Shown here piece by piece: positions 36,387-45,628 of a stretch of DNA of 64,000 nucleotides (the stretch's first letter is position 1; each line of letters opens with the position of its first letter). Both the position numbers and the translations under genes were made by a program. The stretch is from assembly GCA_900317505.1 (NCBI GenBank), contig ONHB01000005.1, positions 1 through 64,000 of the forward strand. Direction: 5' to 3'. The stretch is from an uncultured Lachnospiraceae bacterium. GTDB taxonomy: Bacteria; Bacillota; Clostridia; Lachnospirales; Lachnospiraceae. The notes beneath the pieces were generated by a model. The model had not been told where the DNA came from. It saw only the letters and a list, made by a program, of their open reading frames with translations, and did not search any database.

Positions 36387-37358
36387 ATGGATTTATTGAA
36401 ATTAGCAGATGAAATAATTGAAGGAAAAAGACTGACCAGAGAAGATCCGTTAAATGAGATTTTCATTGACTGTGATTATGATCAGCTGTGCGAGGGTGCG
36501 GATAAGCTTAGAAAGCATTTCAAAAATGACCGTGTGGATCTGTGCTCCATCATCAACGGACGAAGCGGAAAATGTCCGGAGGACTGCAAGTACTGTGCAC
36601 AGTCGGCACATTACCACACAGACTGCAAGACCTATGATTTTATATCAGAGGATGAGATCGTTGAAGCATGCAAGCTGCATGAAAGCGAAGGCGTTGACCG
36701 TTTCTCGATTGTAACGTCAGGAAGAGCCCTTACCGGAGAAGAATTTGAAAAAGCACTCCACGCATTTAAGAGAATGCAGGATGAATGTAATATTGAGCTG
36801 TGTGCGTCAATGGGATTTCTGACAAGAGAGCAGTTCCGTAAATTAAAAGAGATCGGTATTGTACGTTATCATCACAATATTGAGACTTCCAAACGCTTTT
36901 TCCCACAGATCTGTTCCACACACACCTATGAGCAGAAATTTGAAACCTTACATATTTTAAAAGAAGAAGGTATGCAGATCTGTTCCGGCGGTATTCTGGG
37001 AATGGGAGAAAACTGGGAAGACCGTATTGATATGGCAGTAAGTCTTGCTGAGGTCGGCGTGGATTCCATTCCGTTAAATGCGCTGATGCCGATCAAGGGA
37101 ACACCGCTTGAGCACAATGCACCTCTGAGTGAGGAAGATATTGTGCGGACAGTTGCTATCTTCCGTTATATCAATCCGGAAGCACACATTCGTCTGGCTG
37201 CCGGAAGAGCGCTTATGAAGGATGATGGAAAGAAAGCATTTTTATCCGGTGCGTCTGCTACTATCACAGGTAATATGCTGACAACCGTTGCCAAAGCAAC
37301 AATCCGCAGCGACCGTGAAATGCTGGCAGGCATTGGGCGTGAGACGAAAGCGGTTTAG
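36387..37358 (+). CDS. bioB: Biotin synthase
   Basis: A 323-aa radical SAM enzyme that inserts sulfur into dethiobiotin. The radical-SAM cysteines are in CPEDCKYCAQSAHY. Other family segments: RFSIVTSGRAL, CASMGFLTREQF, YHHNIETSKRFF and the SAGRE-like AAGRALM region. Length is normal. No bioA, bioD, bioF or bioW genes are present, so the cell probably uses imported dethiobiotin or completes the pathway elsewhere. Confidence 0.95.
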   Translation: MDLLKLADEIIEGKRLTREDPLNEIFIDCDYDQLCEGADKLRKHFKNDRVDLCSIINGRSGKCPEDCKYCAQSAHYHTDCKTYDFISEDEIVEACKLHESEGVDRFSIVTSGRALTGEEFEKALHAFKRMQDECNIELCASMGFLTREQFRKLKEIGIVRYHHNIETSKRFFPQICSTHTYEQKFETLHILKEEGMQICSGGILGMGENWEDRIDMAVSLAEVGVDSIPLNALMPIKGTPLEHNAPLSEEDIVRTVAIFRYINPEAHIRLAAGRALMKDDGKKAFLSGASATITGNMLTTVAKATIRSDREMLAGIGRETKAV

Positions 37359-37406
37359 TGTTTTTGAATGGTATTATTGGATGTTGTTTCTGAATGGTTT
37401 TCTGAA

Positions 37407-37458
37407 TAGTGTTTTTGATCAGGTATTTAATTGAGCCTGATCGGAAACACTATTTTTT
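37407..37458 (+). terminator. Terminator after bioB
   Basis: AGTGTTTTTGATCAGG pairs with CCTGATCGGAAACACT, followed by TTTTTT. The rest of the 37359-37665 interval holds a small hairpin (TCGTGC/GCACGA near 37610-37623) and the next promoter, and no gene. Confidence 0.85.
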
Positions 37459-37630
37459 GATTGTCTTTGGACAAAAACTAAAGTTTTCCTAAAGGCTTCT
37501 TCTATAAGATTCAGGCAAATGTAAAAGGTATTTTGTCTCTGCGCTGATATCCACGAGTTGCTCCGTTACAAAGCAGCTTCCGTAATTCTCAAACATTCAT
37601 AAGTTTTATCGTGCAAGCACGAACGACTTT

Positions 37631-37659
37631 TTGACCTTTTGACCCTGATATCATATAAT
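37631..37659 (+). promoter_or_regulatory. Promoter of GT4 gene
   Basis: TTGACC (37631-37636) and TATAAT (37654-37659), 17 bases apart. The predicted start point falls on or next to the ATG at 37666. Confidence 0.7.
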
Positions 37660-37665
37660 GAAAAC

Positions 37666-38889
37666 ATGAAAGAAAAAGACCGTGAAATAATACGCAAACT
37701 GAATATTTTACAGGTACATAACTTTTATAAGCTGCGTGGGGGTGAAGACGCAGTTGTTGAAAAGGAAGCCGCGATATTAAGGGAGCAGGGACACAAAGTT
37801 GTGTCTTATTATCGTTACAATAAGGACATCAACAGACTGCCTCTTTTGGAAAAAGTTTTGCTACCGTTTTCTTCTGTTTTTTCATGCAGGACATACCGGG
37901 AAGTGCGAAAACTGATCCGGGAGCAGAAGATTGATCTGGTACATGTGCACAATACGTTGCATCTGATCAGTCCGTCTGTATTCTGGGCGGCAAAAAAGGA
38001 AAATGTACCGGTCGTTATGACAGTGCACAATTTCAGACTGTGTTGTCCCAATGGTCTGTTTTACAGAGGAAAGCATGCTTGTGAAGACTGTATGGAAAAG
38101 GGACTTTTTTGTGCAGTCAGACACCGGTGCTACCGGAACAGCAGTTTGCAGACGCTAATTCAGGTACTGAATACATGGGTGCACCGGAAAATCCATACAT
38201 ACAGGGATGTTGACTTTATCTGCTTTACCGAATTTCAAAAACAGAAAATCTGCAGTCTTTTGGATGTCGATGAAAAACATGTGTGGATCAAACCTAATGT
38301 CTGTGAAAATATTGAGTTAGCATATGCTAATCAGGAAAACCGGATTTTATATGCAGGAAGACTGTCTGAAGAAAAAGGAATTGGGGATCTGATCAGGGCA
38401 TATCGGCAATTAGTTGTAAGAATGCAGAAGATCGGGCAGGAGGTTCCGAAGCTTGTGATCTGTGGTGAGGGACCATTATCTACCGCACTACAGCAATATG
38501 TCAGAAAGCACAAGCTGACAACCGTCGTTTTTACCGGACAGGTATCCGAAAAAAGAGTGCAGGAAGAAATACAGAAGTCCAGATGCGTGGTGCTCCCATC
38601 CAGATGCTATGAAGGGATGCCGATGGTGTTGGTGAAGGCTTATCATATGAAACGGCCTGTCATTGTACCGGACTTTGGATGTTTTACGTCTTTGGTGGAA
38701 AATGGTGTGAATGGATTTCGGTATCAGCCATATGATGTGCAGAAGCTGCAGGAGATACTCTATGATTTCCTGACGCAAAAAGAAGGTATGGCCTGTTCCT
38801 TTTATGCATCTGATCTGATGGAAAATACAGAATATGCGAAAAATTATGACCGACTGATGCAGATATATTTTCATGCAATGGAGAAATAG
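37666..38889 (+). CDS. GT4 family glycosyltransferase
   Basis: A 407-aa glycosyltransferase of the GT-B fold. The N-terminal NILQVHNFYKLRGGEDAVVEKEA with HNTLHLISP and the C-terminal donor-site segment LYAGRLSEEKGIGDLI followed by SRCYEGMPMVLVKAY are typical. It transfers a sugar from a nucleotide donor, probably to a surface polysaccharide or lipid; the acceptor cannot be told. A promoter ends so close to the ATG at 37666 that the mRNA may be leaderless; no ribosome site precedes it, and an upstream in-frame start at 37639 would precede transcription. There are no polysaccharide genes nearby. Confidence 0.88.
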   Translation: MKEKDREIIRKLNILQVHNFYKLRGGEDAVVEKEAAILREQGHKVVSYYRYNKDINRLPLLEKVLLPFSSVFSCRTYREVRKLIREQKIDLVHVHNTLHLISPSVFWAAKKENVPVVMTVHNFRLCCPNGLFYRGKHACEDCMEKGLFCAVRHRCYRNSSLQTLIQVLNTWVHRKIHTYRDVDFICFTEFQKQKICSLLDVDEKHVWIKPNVCENIELAYANQENRILYAGRLSEEKGIGDLIRAYRQLVVRMQKIGQEVPKLVICGEGPLSTALQQYVRKHKLTTVVFTGQVSEKRVQEEIQKSRCVVLPSRCYEGMPMVLVKAYHMKRPVIVPDFGCFTSLVENGVNGFRYQPYDVQKLQEILYDFLTQKEGMACSFYASDLMENTEYAKNYDRLMQIYFHAMEK

Positions 38890-38993
38890 TTTTTTTGAAA
38901 AATAGTTTTTTAAAAATCTTGAAGAAAAATGCGTCGATGATAAGAGAGCAAGACTTGCTGTGGCTACGTGATGAAAGAAAAGAGGATTAAAAG

Positions 38994-39239
38994 ATGTTTG
39001 GACTTGTAAAGAAAAATGAAGCGTTGGAAATGAAATTAAAAACGCTGCAGATGAATTTTGAGAACAACTACAAGGATGCTGCCAAGATCAATTATGAGGA
39101 ATACTGGAAGATACTTTCCGAGCTTGAACAATCGGGAAAACTCAAACAAAAACAGATAGACTATTACAAGGAACGCGGTGAAAGCCTGCGTGGACAGATG
39201 GACAATTTTAATCATCAGAATAATGTGAAGACATTTTGA
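38994..39239 (+). CDS. Hypothetical coiled-coil protein, 81 aa
   Basis: A small charged helical protein (MFGLVKKNEALEMKLKTLQ start, then Glu/Lys/Gln-rich heptads) without membrane segments. GAGG lies before the ATG. I do not recognise the family. It follows the GT4 gene after about 100 bases and is followed by a probable terminator hairpin near 39262-39302. Confidence 0.65.
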   Translation: MFGLVKKNEALEMKLKTLQMNFENNYKDAAKINYEEYWKILSELEQSGKLKQKQIDYYKERGESLRGQMDNFNHQNNVKTF

Positions 39240-39261
39240 TGGTAAATGGAGGATATATCGA

Positions 39262-39302
39262 AAAGCTGCTATTGGCAAGATTGCTGATGGCAGTTTTTTG
39301 CA
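39262..39302 (+). terminator. Probable terminator after 81-aa protein gene
   Basis: CTGCTATTGGCAA pairs imperfectly with TTGCTGATGGCAG, followed by TTTTTT. Confidence 0.6.
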
Positions 39303-39666
39303 AATTATTACAAAAAAGTGGTTGATGATTACATTGCAAATTTTTTTAAATAAAAATCATTTATAATTCTTTTATAGTTTGCAGGTAGTTATATTGAGTT
39401 AAAAAGGGGGGAGAGAATATCAAAGAAAATTGGTTGCATTGATAGGCAGTTCCGAAGTTCACTTTGCTCAAAGCTCCTAATATAAATTCCCCTGATTTTA
39501 TTGAAACAGAATGTTGTAAATTGTGGAAAAGATTAGTAAATGTTAGATGTTCCAATTTGTTGACGGCATCTTTAGAAATTTGCGATGAAATTTTATTTTT
39601 CTTAATTATTATACAAACAATGTGTCGATGTATTATAATTGTATATAGGAAGTTGGTGATAGTGCG
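39303..39666. other. AT-rich intergenic stretch, no supported gene
   Basis: Two overlapping short frames (minus 39361-39555, 64 codons; plus 39464-39670, 68 codons) have no ribosome site and no recognisable product. A TATAAT-like box near 39635 may belong to the promoter of the phosphoesterase gene. Base composition falls sharply here and stays low through 42490. Confidence 0.5.
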
Positions 39667-42489
39667 ATGAAAATAAATGTAGGGGATACGTCAGGGTGTC
39701 TGGAAATTATCAGCGATTGTAATGAAACAATTGCTGAAGCCAAAGAAATAGTTAAACAATTAGCTGAGAATGAATGGAATAAATTTTCAGAATGGGATTA
39801 TGGAAATGATTTTAAGTCATATTATCATCTTAATGAATCTGAATCAGCTGCATATGATAATAAATCAACTATGCCAAAATCTTTTGTCGATAAGTATGTG
39901 GAGAAGGATGAATATGGATATGAAATAACTTCTATTCCTAAATTTTTGTATCATAAAAAGAAACCTGATACACGATATGAGCTGGAAAAAGCTTTTAAAA
40001 AGAATGAATTATATAAAGTGAAATGTAATATTTGTAAAAGAACATTTTTGATTGATGAGTATAGCTTTAAATGTGTAAAGTGGATGTCTTGTATTGGTGC
40101 AGAGTGTCTTGCAGATACAATAAAAGAAGTTGCAACAGATTATTCTAAGAGTCAATATGTTTGGGATGATAACTCCACATCATTACAGGAGCTTAGCAGA
40201 CAACTTGTAAAAGTAGATGAATTGAGTAATCCATTGACATATTATGGACAACCTAATACGGAAGATTCTCTTGAAATTGCATATATATCAGATATTCATC
40301 TGATACATCATTTGAAGTATTATGGTTGGAATGAAAACCGGATGATTAGAGATATTGTTTCAAAGTTATATAGGACAATGGAACCAGCGGATATTGTCAT
40401 TTTCGTCGGTGATACATCGTCAGATACAAGGCTGACGATCAAATTTTATAATGCATTTATGAAACGATATGACTATAGGATGTTCATGAAATTCAAAAAG
40501 CATGTTATGGATATAAAGCATAAAAAGAGTATGATTCAAAAGATAGACGTTTCAAGATTAAAATATATAGGTAATAAATTAAATGAAAAAATTGCTTGTG
40601 ATATGGAAACATTATCACAGTATTATGATTTTTCAAAGTTTATAAATTATCATGACAGTTATCATAAGGAAATGGATTATGAATCGACTTTTGAGTGTTA
40701 TAAAGAAGTTAAGTCATATAAAAACTTAATGCTGTCGAATGAAGTAGAGAATATGATTTTTGCCATGGTTAGGTTATATAGTCATAGGAAAAAATATGAG
40801 AAAAAGTTTGAAACGTTTCGGAGAATGTATGAGTCTTTGTTGTGGAATATACGAGAGCTTGAAAACAAATATGGGAAAAGTATTGATGAAATCAATATGA
40901 CCGATTATGGGGAACATACTTTATTGAGTGCCCAAAAAGATGTATATGTTGTACTTGGAAATCATGAGTATATTAATTTTGAAGATGTGGCATCATGTGT
41001 TTTGTACTATAAAACGGAATTGTCCCAAATAGGAATAAATCTTTTGCACAATAATTGTTATGTATATGAGAAATTTATTATTTATGGTGGTACGGGGTTT
41101 GCAAAGTATGATAAAAAGTGGAATGCGGATACAGTTGTTTGTTGCCCTAATTTTACTCGTAAGGATGAAATAAAAGAAACAGAATTATTTGAAAGAGGTT
41201 ATAAAAAGGTCTTGGCAAAGGCAAAAGAAAATAATCTGTGTTTTTTGTGCGTTTCTCATTACCCTATATATGCTTGTTTGAATAGTAAATATGATAAGGA
41301 GGCAATCTATTTTACTGGTCATAATCATCAAAACAGTTTTATTAAAAATGCTGATAAAGTGGTATATTCTGATAATCAGATTGGATATAGGGATAATAAT
41401 GTTACATTTAGAATTGCAACTACCGGCTTTGAATTGAATCCATATGCAGATATGCAGGATGGACTATACATAACTACTATACAAGATTATTTACAGTTTT
41501 ATAGATATATTGGAGAAGATATCGGCAAGGGTAACATCTTATATCAAAGATGTCAAAACGGAAAAGCCTATTTATATGTAATAAAGCGAAATGGTTATTA
41601 TGGTTTTTTTATTATGAATCCAAAGGGATCAGCAAAGGGAATATCAATCGTTAATGGTGGTGTTACTAAGAAGTTGACTAACGCTACAGATATGGGGTGG
41701 ATTTGTGAGAATTTTGATGTTGTTTTATCCAAGTATTTGAAGCTTCTGACACCCTTGCGCAATATACAAGAACAATTATCAAAAGAATTGAAAGAACTTG
41801 GGTTATCAGGTGAAATACATGGTTGCATCGTTGATATAGATCGTTATCACCATATTATGTTAAATCCAACTGATGGTAGTATAACTTTTTATTATTCCTC
41901 TGAGTTTGGAAGGGGTGTGAACTTAGGGTCTTTTGATGAAGTAATTAAATCAATGGAAGCCTATAATTCTGCCTCGACTCCTATTGATTACAAAAGGATT
42001 AAGAGAGAATACAAGGAGAAATCAAAAGATGAGAAATGCCTTTTGAGAGCGATATCGGCTAATTGCTTGATAGAAACTGAAAATACTGAGATTGCGAATG
42101 CGTCCGAAAGAGAAGAGACGATTGTAAGTCGTACAGATGGAATGTATGGTATATCGAGAAAGGTAAATCCATTACAGAGATTGTTCAGCGGTCATGTGAT
42201 GAGAAATTATGATCTGAGATTAACTGAAACAAAACAAAAGCCATATAGAAAATATTCATATGAAAATAGGTTATTTGTGTATGAAGGTATTGTTTATAAG
42301 ATAATTATGGATGATGGAAGTGATATAATTTTAGCAGAGGAAGTGCAAGAAACAGAGAAAATATTTGCTTCCAAAGGTGGCAATGATGCTGTTATATTAA
42401 CGGGAAGAACAAAACGCTTTGCTTTGAGTGAATTGAAGACTAAAATTGCTAATAAAAATTCGTTTGACACATATTGGATCTTGCATTAA
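39667..42489 (+). CDS. Large zinc-finger/metallophosphoesterase protein of unknown role
   Basis: A 940-aa soluble protein in AT-rich DNA. Residues 1-110 are unassigned. Cys120-x2-Cys123 with Cys136, Cys142 and Cys147 suggests a small zinc site. A calcineurin-like phosphoesterase core follows with all metal motifs: Asp209-x-His211 (SDIHL), GDT 248-250, GNHE 431-434, SHYP 530-533 and GHNH 551-554. About 180 residues of helical sequence are inserted between the GDT and GNHE motifs, far more than usual. The last 380 residues are unassigned. Codons are much more A/T-ending than in neighbours, suggesting recent acquisition. Candidate roles are nuclease, nucleotide hydrolase or phosphatase, perhaps in phage defence; none is shown. 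A weak AGG site precedes the ATG. Confidence 0.7.
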   Translation: MKINVGDTSGCLEIISDCNETIAEAKEIVKQLAENEWNKFSEWDYGNDFKSYYHLNESESAAYDNKSTMPKSFVDKYVEKDEYGYEITSIPKFLYHKKKPDTRYELEKAFKKNELYKVKCNICKRTFLIDEYSFKCVKWMSCIGAECLADTIKEVATDYSKSQYVWDDNSTSLQELSRQLVKVDELSNPLTYYGQPNTEDSLEIAYISDIHLIHHLKYYGWNENRMIRDIVSKLYRTMEPADIVIFVGDTSSDTRLTIKFYNAFMKRYDYRMFMKFKKHVMDIKHKKSMIQKIDVSRLKYIGNKLNEKIACDMETLSQYYDFSKFINYHDSYHKEMDYESTFECYKEVKSYKNLMLSNEVENMIFAMVRLYSHRKKYEKKFETFRRMYESLLWNIRELENKYGKSIDEINMTDYGEHTLLSAQKDVYVVLGNHEYINFEDVASCVLYYKTELSQIGINLLHNNCYVYEKFIIYGGTGFAKYDKKWNADTVVCCPNFTRKDEIKETELFERGYKKVLAKAKENNLCFLCVSHYPIYACLNSKYDKEAIYFTGHNHQNSFIKNADKVVYSDNQIGYRDNNVTFRIATTGFELNPYADMQDGLYITTIQDYLQFYRYIGEDIGKGNILYQRCQNGKAYLYVIKRNGYYGFFIMNPKGSAKGISIVNGGVTKKLTNATDMGWICENFDVVLSKYLKLLTPLRNIQEQLSKELKELGLSGEIHGCIVDIDRYHHIMLNPTDGSITFYYSSEFGRGVNLGSFDEVIKSMEAYNSASTPIDYKRIKREYKEKSKDEKCLLRAISANCLIETENTEIANASEREETIVSRTDGMYGISRKVNPLQRLFSGHVMRNYDLRLTETKQKPYRKYSYENRLFVYEGIVYKIIMDDGSDIILAEEVQETEKIFASKGGNDAVILTGRTKRFALSELKTKIANKNSFDTYWILH

Positions 42490-42603
42490 TAAGAGGGGGT
42501 AATTTTGGTATATTAGTGAAGATCTTATAAGTGCTATAGATTATTAAAATGATAATTATTGTATAATATCTGCATCAGAAATTAAAAACGAGGAAACGAT
42601 ATA

Positions 42604-43491
42604 ATGGATGGAAATCTGGAATACTACAAAGTGTTCTATTATGTTGCAAAAGAAAAAAACCTGACAAAGGCAGCTGAGCTTTTGAGTATATCACAGCCGG
42701 CGGTCAGTCAGTCCATGAAGTTGCTTGAGGCTAATGTTAGGGCAAAACTGTTTCTGCGGACCGCAAGAGGCGTGCGCCTGACGCCGGAGGGTGAGATCCT
42801 GTATGACTATGTAAAAGGCGGGTATGAGCAGATCGCACATGGAGAACAGGTGCTGAAAAAGCTGATGAATTTGGAGGCAGGAGAGCTTCATATTGGCGCA
42901 AGTGATATGACTCTTGAATTTTATCTGTTACCTTATCTGGAAAAATTTCATGAGCTGCACCCGGATGTAAAAGTGAAAATTACCAATGCCCCGACACCGG
43001 AAACTTTAAAAAATATTATGGACGGCTCCGTGGATCTGTGTCTTGTATCCACGCCATTTGAAGTAGGAGATGGGATGGAAGTAAGACCGGTAAGAGAAAT
43101 TGAAGATATTTTTGTGGCCGGACGTCGATACACCCAGCTTAAAAATCACATGACGGATTTTAAAGAACTTTTAGACTATCCTATCATTTCATTGGAGGAA
43201 AACACCAGTACCCGGAAATATATGGATGAGCTGCTTGCGCAAAATGATGTTGTACTGCACCCGGAGTTTGAGTTAGCAACCTCTAATATGATCGTACAAT
43301 TTGCTTTACGGAACCTCGGAATAGGCTGTGTTGTAAGAGACTTTGCACAAAGCGAGATTGAAAGCGGCAGGCTTTTCGAGATCCGTTTCAACAAAATGAT
43401 CCCCAAAAGACAGATCTGTGTTGTTACCAACCAAAAACTCCCCACCAGCTTCGCCGCCAAAGGCTTACTGGATCTATTATTTGCAAGTTAG
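42604..43491 (+). CDS. LysR family transcriptional regulator
   Basis: A 295-aa regulator. The N-terminal helix-turn-helix is at about 1-62 (VAKEKNLTKAAELLSISQPAVSQSMKLLE), followed by the two-lobed effector-binding domain (about 90-290; LHIGASDMTLEFYLLPYL, PVREIEDIFVAG). Length is normal. LysR proteins usually control a divergent neighbour, but none is close: upstream is the AT-rich phosphoesterase gene in the same direction. GAGG lies before the ATG. The effector is unknown. Confidence 0.93.
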   Translation: MDGNLEYYKVFYYVAKEKNLTKAAELLSISQPAVSQSMKLLEANVRAKLFLRTARGVRLTPEGEILYDYVKGGYEQIAHGEQVLKKLMNLEAGELHIGASDMTLEFYLLPYLEKFHELHPDVKVKITNAPTPETLKNIMDGSVDLCLVSTPFEVGDGMEVRPVREIEDIFVAGRRYTQLKNHMTDFKELLDYPIISLEENTSTRKYMDELLAQNDVVLHPEFELATSNMIVQFALRNLGIGCVVRDFAQSEIESGRLFEIRFNKMIPKRQICVVTNQKLPTSFAAKGLLDLLFAS

Positions 43492-43539
43492 CCAATGCTA
43501 ATATTAGCTTGACCAACGATCGGCACTGGCCAACAGTCA

Positions 43540-43757
43540 GCACCGGGAAAAATTACTTTTTCCATTCGCTTATTCCGAGCCGTGTATGAGTTAATGCCGC
43601 CCAAAACCAGTAAACCGGTACAGAAAATAATCCGTCCAAGCCGAAGGCGCGTTTTATTTTCTGTACCCTTGCCGCTAAAACAACGTAAAGGGGCGGCATT
43701 TACTCATACTAGGCGCAGGAATCCCCCGCGAATGAAAAAAGCAGTTTTTCCCGGTGC
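43540..43757 (+). repeat. Long nested inverted-repeat element, copy B
   Basis: A 218-base relative of the element at 4721-4988, in the opposite orientation. Outer arms 43540-43569 and 43728-43757 are complementary (both end in the GCACCGGG / CCCGGTGC pair), but differ completely from the outer arms of copy A. The middle arms (43584-43600 TATGAGTTAATGCCGCC with 43692-43708) and inner arms (GGTACAGAAAATAA with TTATTTTCTGTACC) pair as in copy A, with compensating changes. The unpaired segments TTATTCCGAGCCGTG, AAGCCGAAGGCGCG and CTAGGCGCAGGAATCC are shared word for word. It lies between lysR and purA. No ORF is supported. Confidence 0.85.
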
Positions 43758-43839
43758 GTCCGTCCAATAAATCCCCATCCAAACTTTACATAAACCACCA
43801 AAATAACTCTATCTTATAACAAATATAACAAATATTGAT

Positions 43840-43868
43840 TTTACTTATGAAAGAAAACTGTGTATAAT
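43840..43868 (+). promoter_or_regulatory. purA promoter
   Basis: TTTACT (43840-43845) and TATAAT (43863-43868) with a 17-base spacer, 80 bases before the purA start. The -35 box is a weak match. Confidence 0.55.
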
Positions 43869-43947
43869 ACATACTGTAATGAGTGAAGGTGTCTTAAAAA
43901 TAAAAATCAAACCAGAACACCTTATACAAAACAGGAGGAATTTTTAC

Positions 43948-45240
43948 ATGGTTAAAGCAGTAGTTGGCGCCAACTGGGGCGACGAGGGAAAAGGTAAGAT
44001 CACAGATATGATGGCAGAAAATGCTGACATTATCATCCGTTTTCAGGGTGGTGCAAATGCCGGACATACCATCGTCAACGATTATGGCAAATTTGCATTG
44101 CATACATTGCCTTCAGGAGTATTTTACGGCCATACCACAAGCATTATCGGCAATGGTGTAGCATTAAATATTCCCGTATTATTCAATGAAATCAAATCCA
44201 TTACAGACCGCAATGTACCGATGCCCAAATTGCTGGTATCCGACAGAGCACAGATGGTAATGCCTTATCATATTTTATTTGACCAGTATGAAGAAGAAAG
44301 ACTGGGCGGCAAATCCTTTGGTTCTACCAAATCCGGTATCGCTCCGTTTTATTCAGACAAATACGCAAAGATCGGTTTTCAGGTAAGCGAGCTTTTTGAT
44401 GAAGATTTATTAAAGGAAAAAGTTGTCCGCATCTGTGAGACCAAAAATGTACTGCTTGAACATTTATATCATAAACCGTTATTAAAACCGGAAGAATTAC
44501 TTGAGACACTCCATCAGTACAAAGAAATGGTAGAGCCTTATGTATGTGATGTATCCGTATTTCTGGACAAGGCCTTAAAAGAAGGCAAGACCATTCTGTT
44601 AGAGGGTCAGCTTGGTACTTTAAAAGATCCCGATCACGGAATTTATCCGATGGTTACATCTTCATCCACACTTGCAGCCTACGGTGCAATCGGAGCAGGC
44701 TTACCGCCGTATGAAATCAAACAGATCGTAACAGTTTGTAAAGCATATTCCTCAGCTGTTGGAGCCGGTGCATTTGTTTCTGAAATCTTTGGAGACGAAG
44801 CAGATGAATTAAGACGTCGCGGTGGTGATGGTGGTGAGTTTGGTGCTACAACAGGTCGTCCGCGCCGTATGGGATGGTTTGACTGTGTTGCTTCCAAATA
44901 TGGATGCCGTCTGCAGGGAACTACCGATGTTGCATTTACCGTATTGGATGTGCTTGGATACCTTGATGAGATTCCGGTATGTGTTGGATATGAAATTGAT
45001 GGTGAAGTGACAACAGACTTTCCGGTTACCTGCAAGCTTGAAAAGGCAAAACCGGTATTAAAATCCTTACCCGGATGGAAATCAGATATCAGAGGCATCA
45101 AGAAATACGAAGATCTGCCTGAAAACTGCAGAAACTATATCGAATTTATTGAAGGTCAGATCGGATATCCGATTACTATGGTAAGTAACGGTCCCGGAAG
45201 ACATGATATCATTTATCGTGAAAGTCCTTTAAAAAAATAA
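43948..45240 (+). CDS. purA: Adenylosuccinate synthetase
   Basis: A 430-aa GTP-dependent enzyme joining IMP and aspartate on the way to AMP. It has the P-loop-like NWGDEGKGKITD near the N-terminus, the GNGVALN segment, the loop GATTGRPRRMGWFD and the C-terminal VSNGPGRHD. The start at 43948 is fixed by an AGGAGG site 9 bases upstream; the open frame back to 43879 has none. It works with PurB, encoded about 9 kb upstream. Confidence 0.96.
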   Translation: MVKAVVGANWGDEGKGKITDMMAENADIIIRFQGGANAGHTIVNDYGKFALHTLPSGVFYGHTTSIIGNGVALNIPVLFNEIKSITDRNVPMPKLLVSDRAQMVMPYHILFDQYEEERLGGKSFGSTKSGIAPFYSDKYAKIGFQVSELFDEDLLKEKVVRICETKNVLLEHLYHKPLLKPEELLETLHQYKEMVEPYVCDVSVFLDKALKEGKTILLEGQLGTLKDPDHGIYPMVTSSSTLAAYGAIGAGLPPYEIKQIVTVCKAYSSAVGAGAFVSEIFGDEADELRRRGGDGGEFGATTGRPRRMGWFDCVASKYGCRLQGTTDVAFTVLDVLGYLDEIPVCVGYEIDGEVTTDFPVTCKLEKAKPVLKSLPGWKSDIRGIKKYEDLPENCRNYIEFIEGQIGYPITMVSNGPGRHDIIYRESPLKK

Positions 45241-45264
45241 AAAAATAATGTAAAAAATAATGTA

Positions 45265-45335
45265 AATATGCTCTTGCGGATTTATGACTTTGATGTTATG
45301 ATTTCTACAAGAGCATATTTCTATTTTCTGATAGA
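45265..45335 (+). terminator. Terminator after purA
   Basis: ATATGCTCTTG pairs with CAAGAGCATAT across a loop of about 35 bases, followed by a T-rich tract. The long loop makes it a weaker prediction. The remaining interval to 45628 has a 12-codon ORF with a good ribosome site (45481-45519) and a short inverted repeat (AAAGACTG/CAGTCTTT around 45496-45547), but no recognisable gene. Confidence 0.5.
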
Positions 45336-45628
45336 ATATTGACGATATGACATAAAAACAATGTAGATTATTTTTTATTGATAATTGCGTATCACAAAAT
45401 ATTCTAGTCTGAATTTCTGACATCAATTCTTAGATCTTATGCTTTTAAAATTCAATACAATTTTATAAAGCAGGAGATTTATGAGAAGGATGAAGAAAGA
45501 CTGCAAGCATAGTGATTGAATAGCGCCAGTCGGTTTTACAGTCTTTGAATTGTTGTCGATTCCGGATCTGTTTTAATTGTAAAACGGGATTTGCTGTATA
45601 AATATTCCTGCAAAAAGGAGGGTGCTAT

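Noticed and set aside
39361..39670. Two short overlapping ORFs upstream of the phosphoesterase gene
   Set aside because: No ribosome sites, no recognisable sequence, and they overlap on opposite strands in AT-rich DNA.
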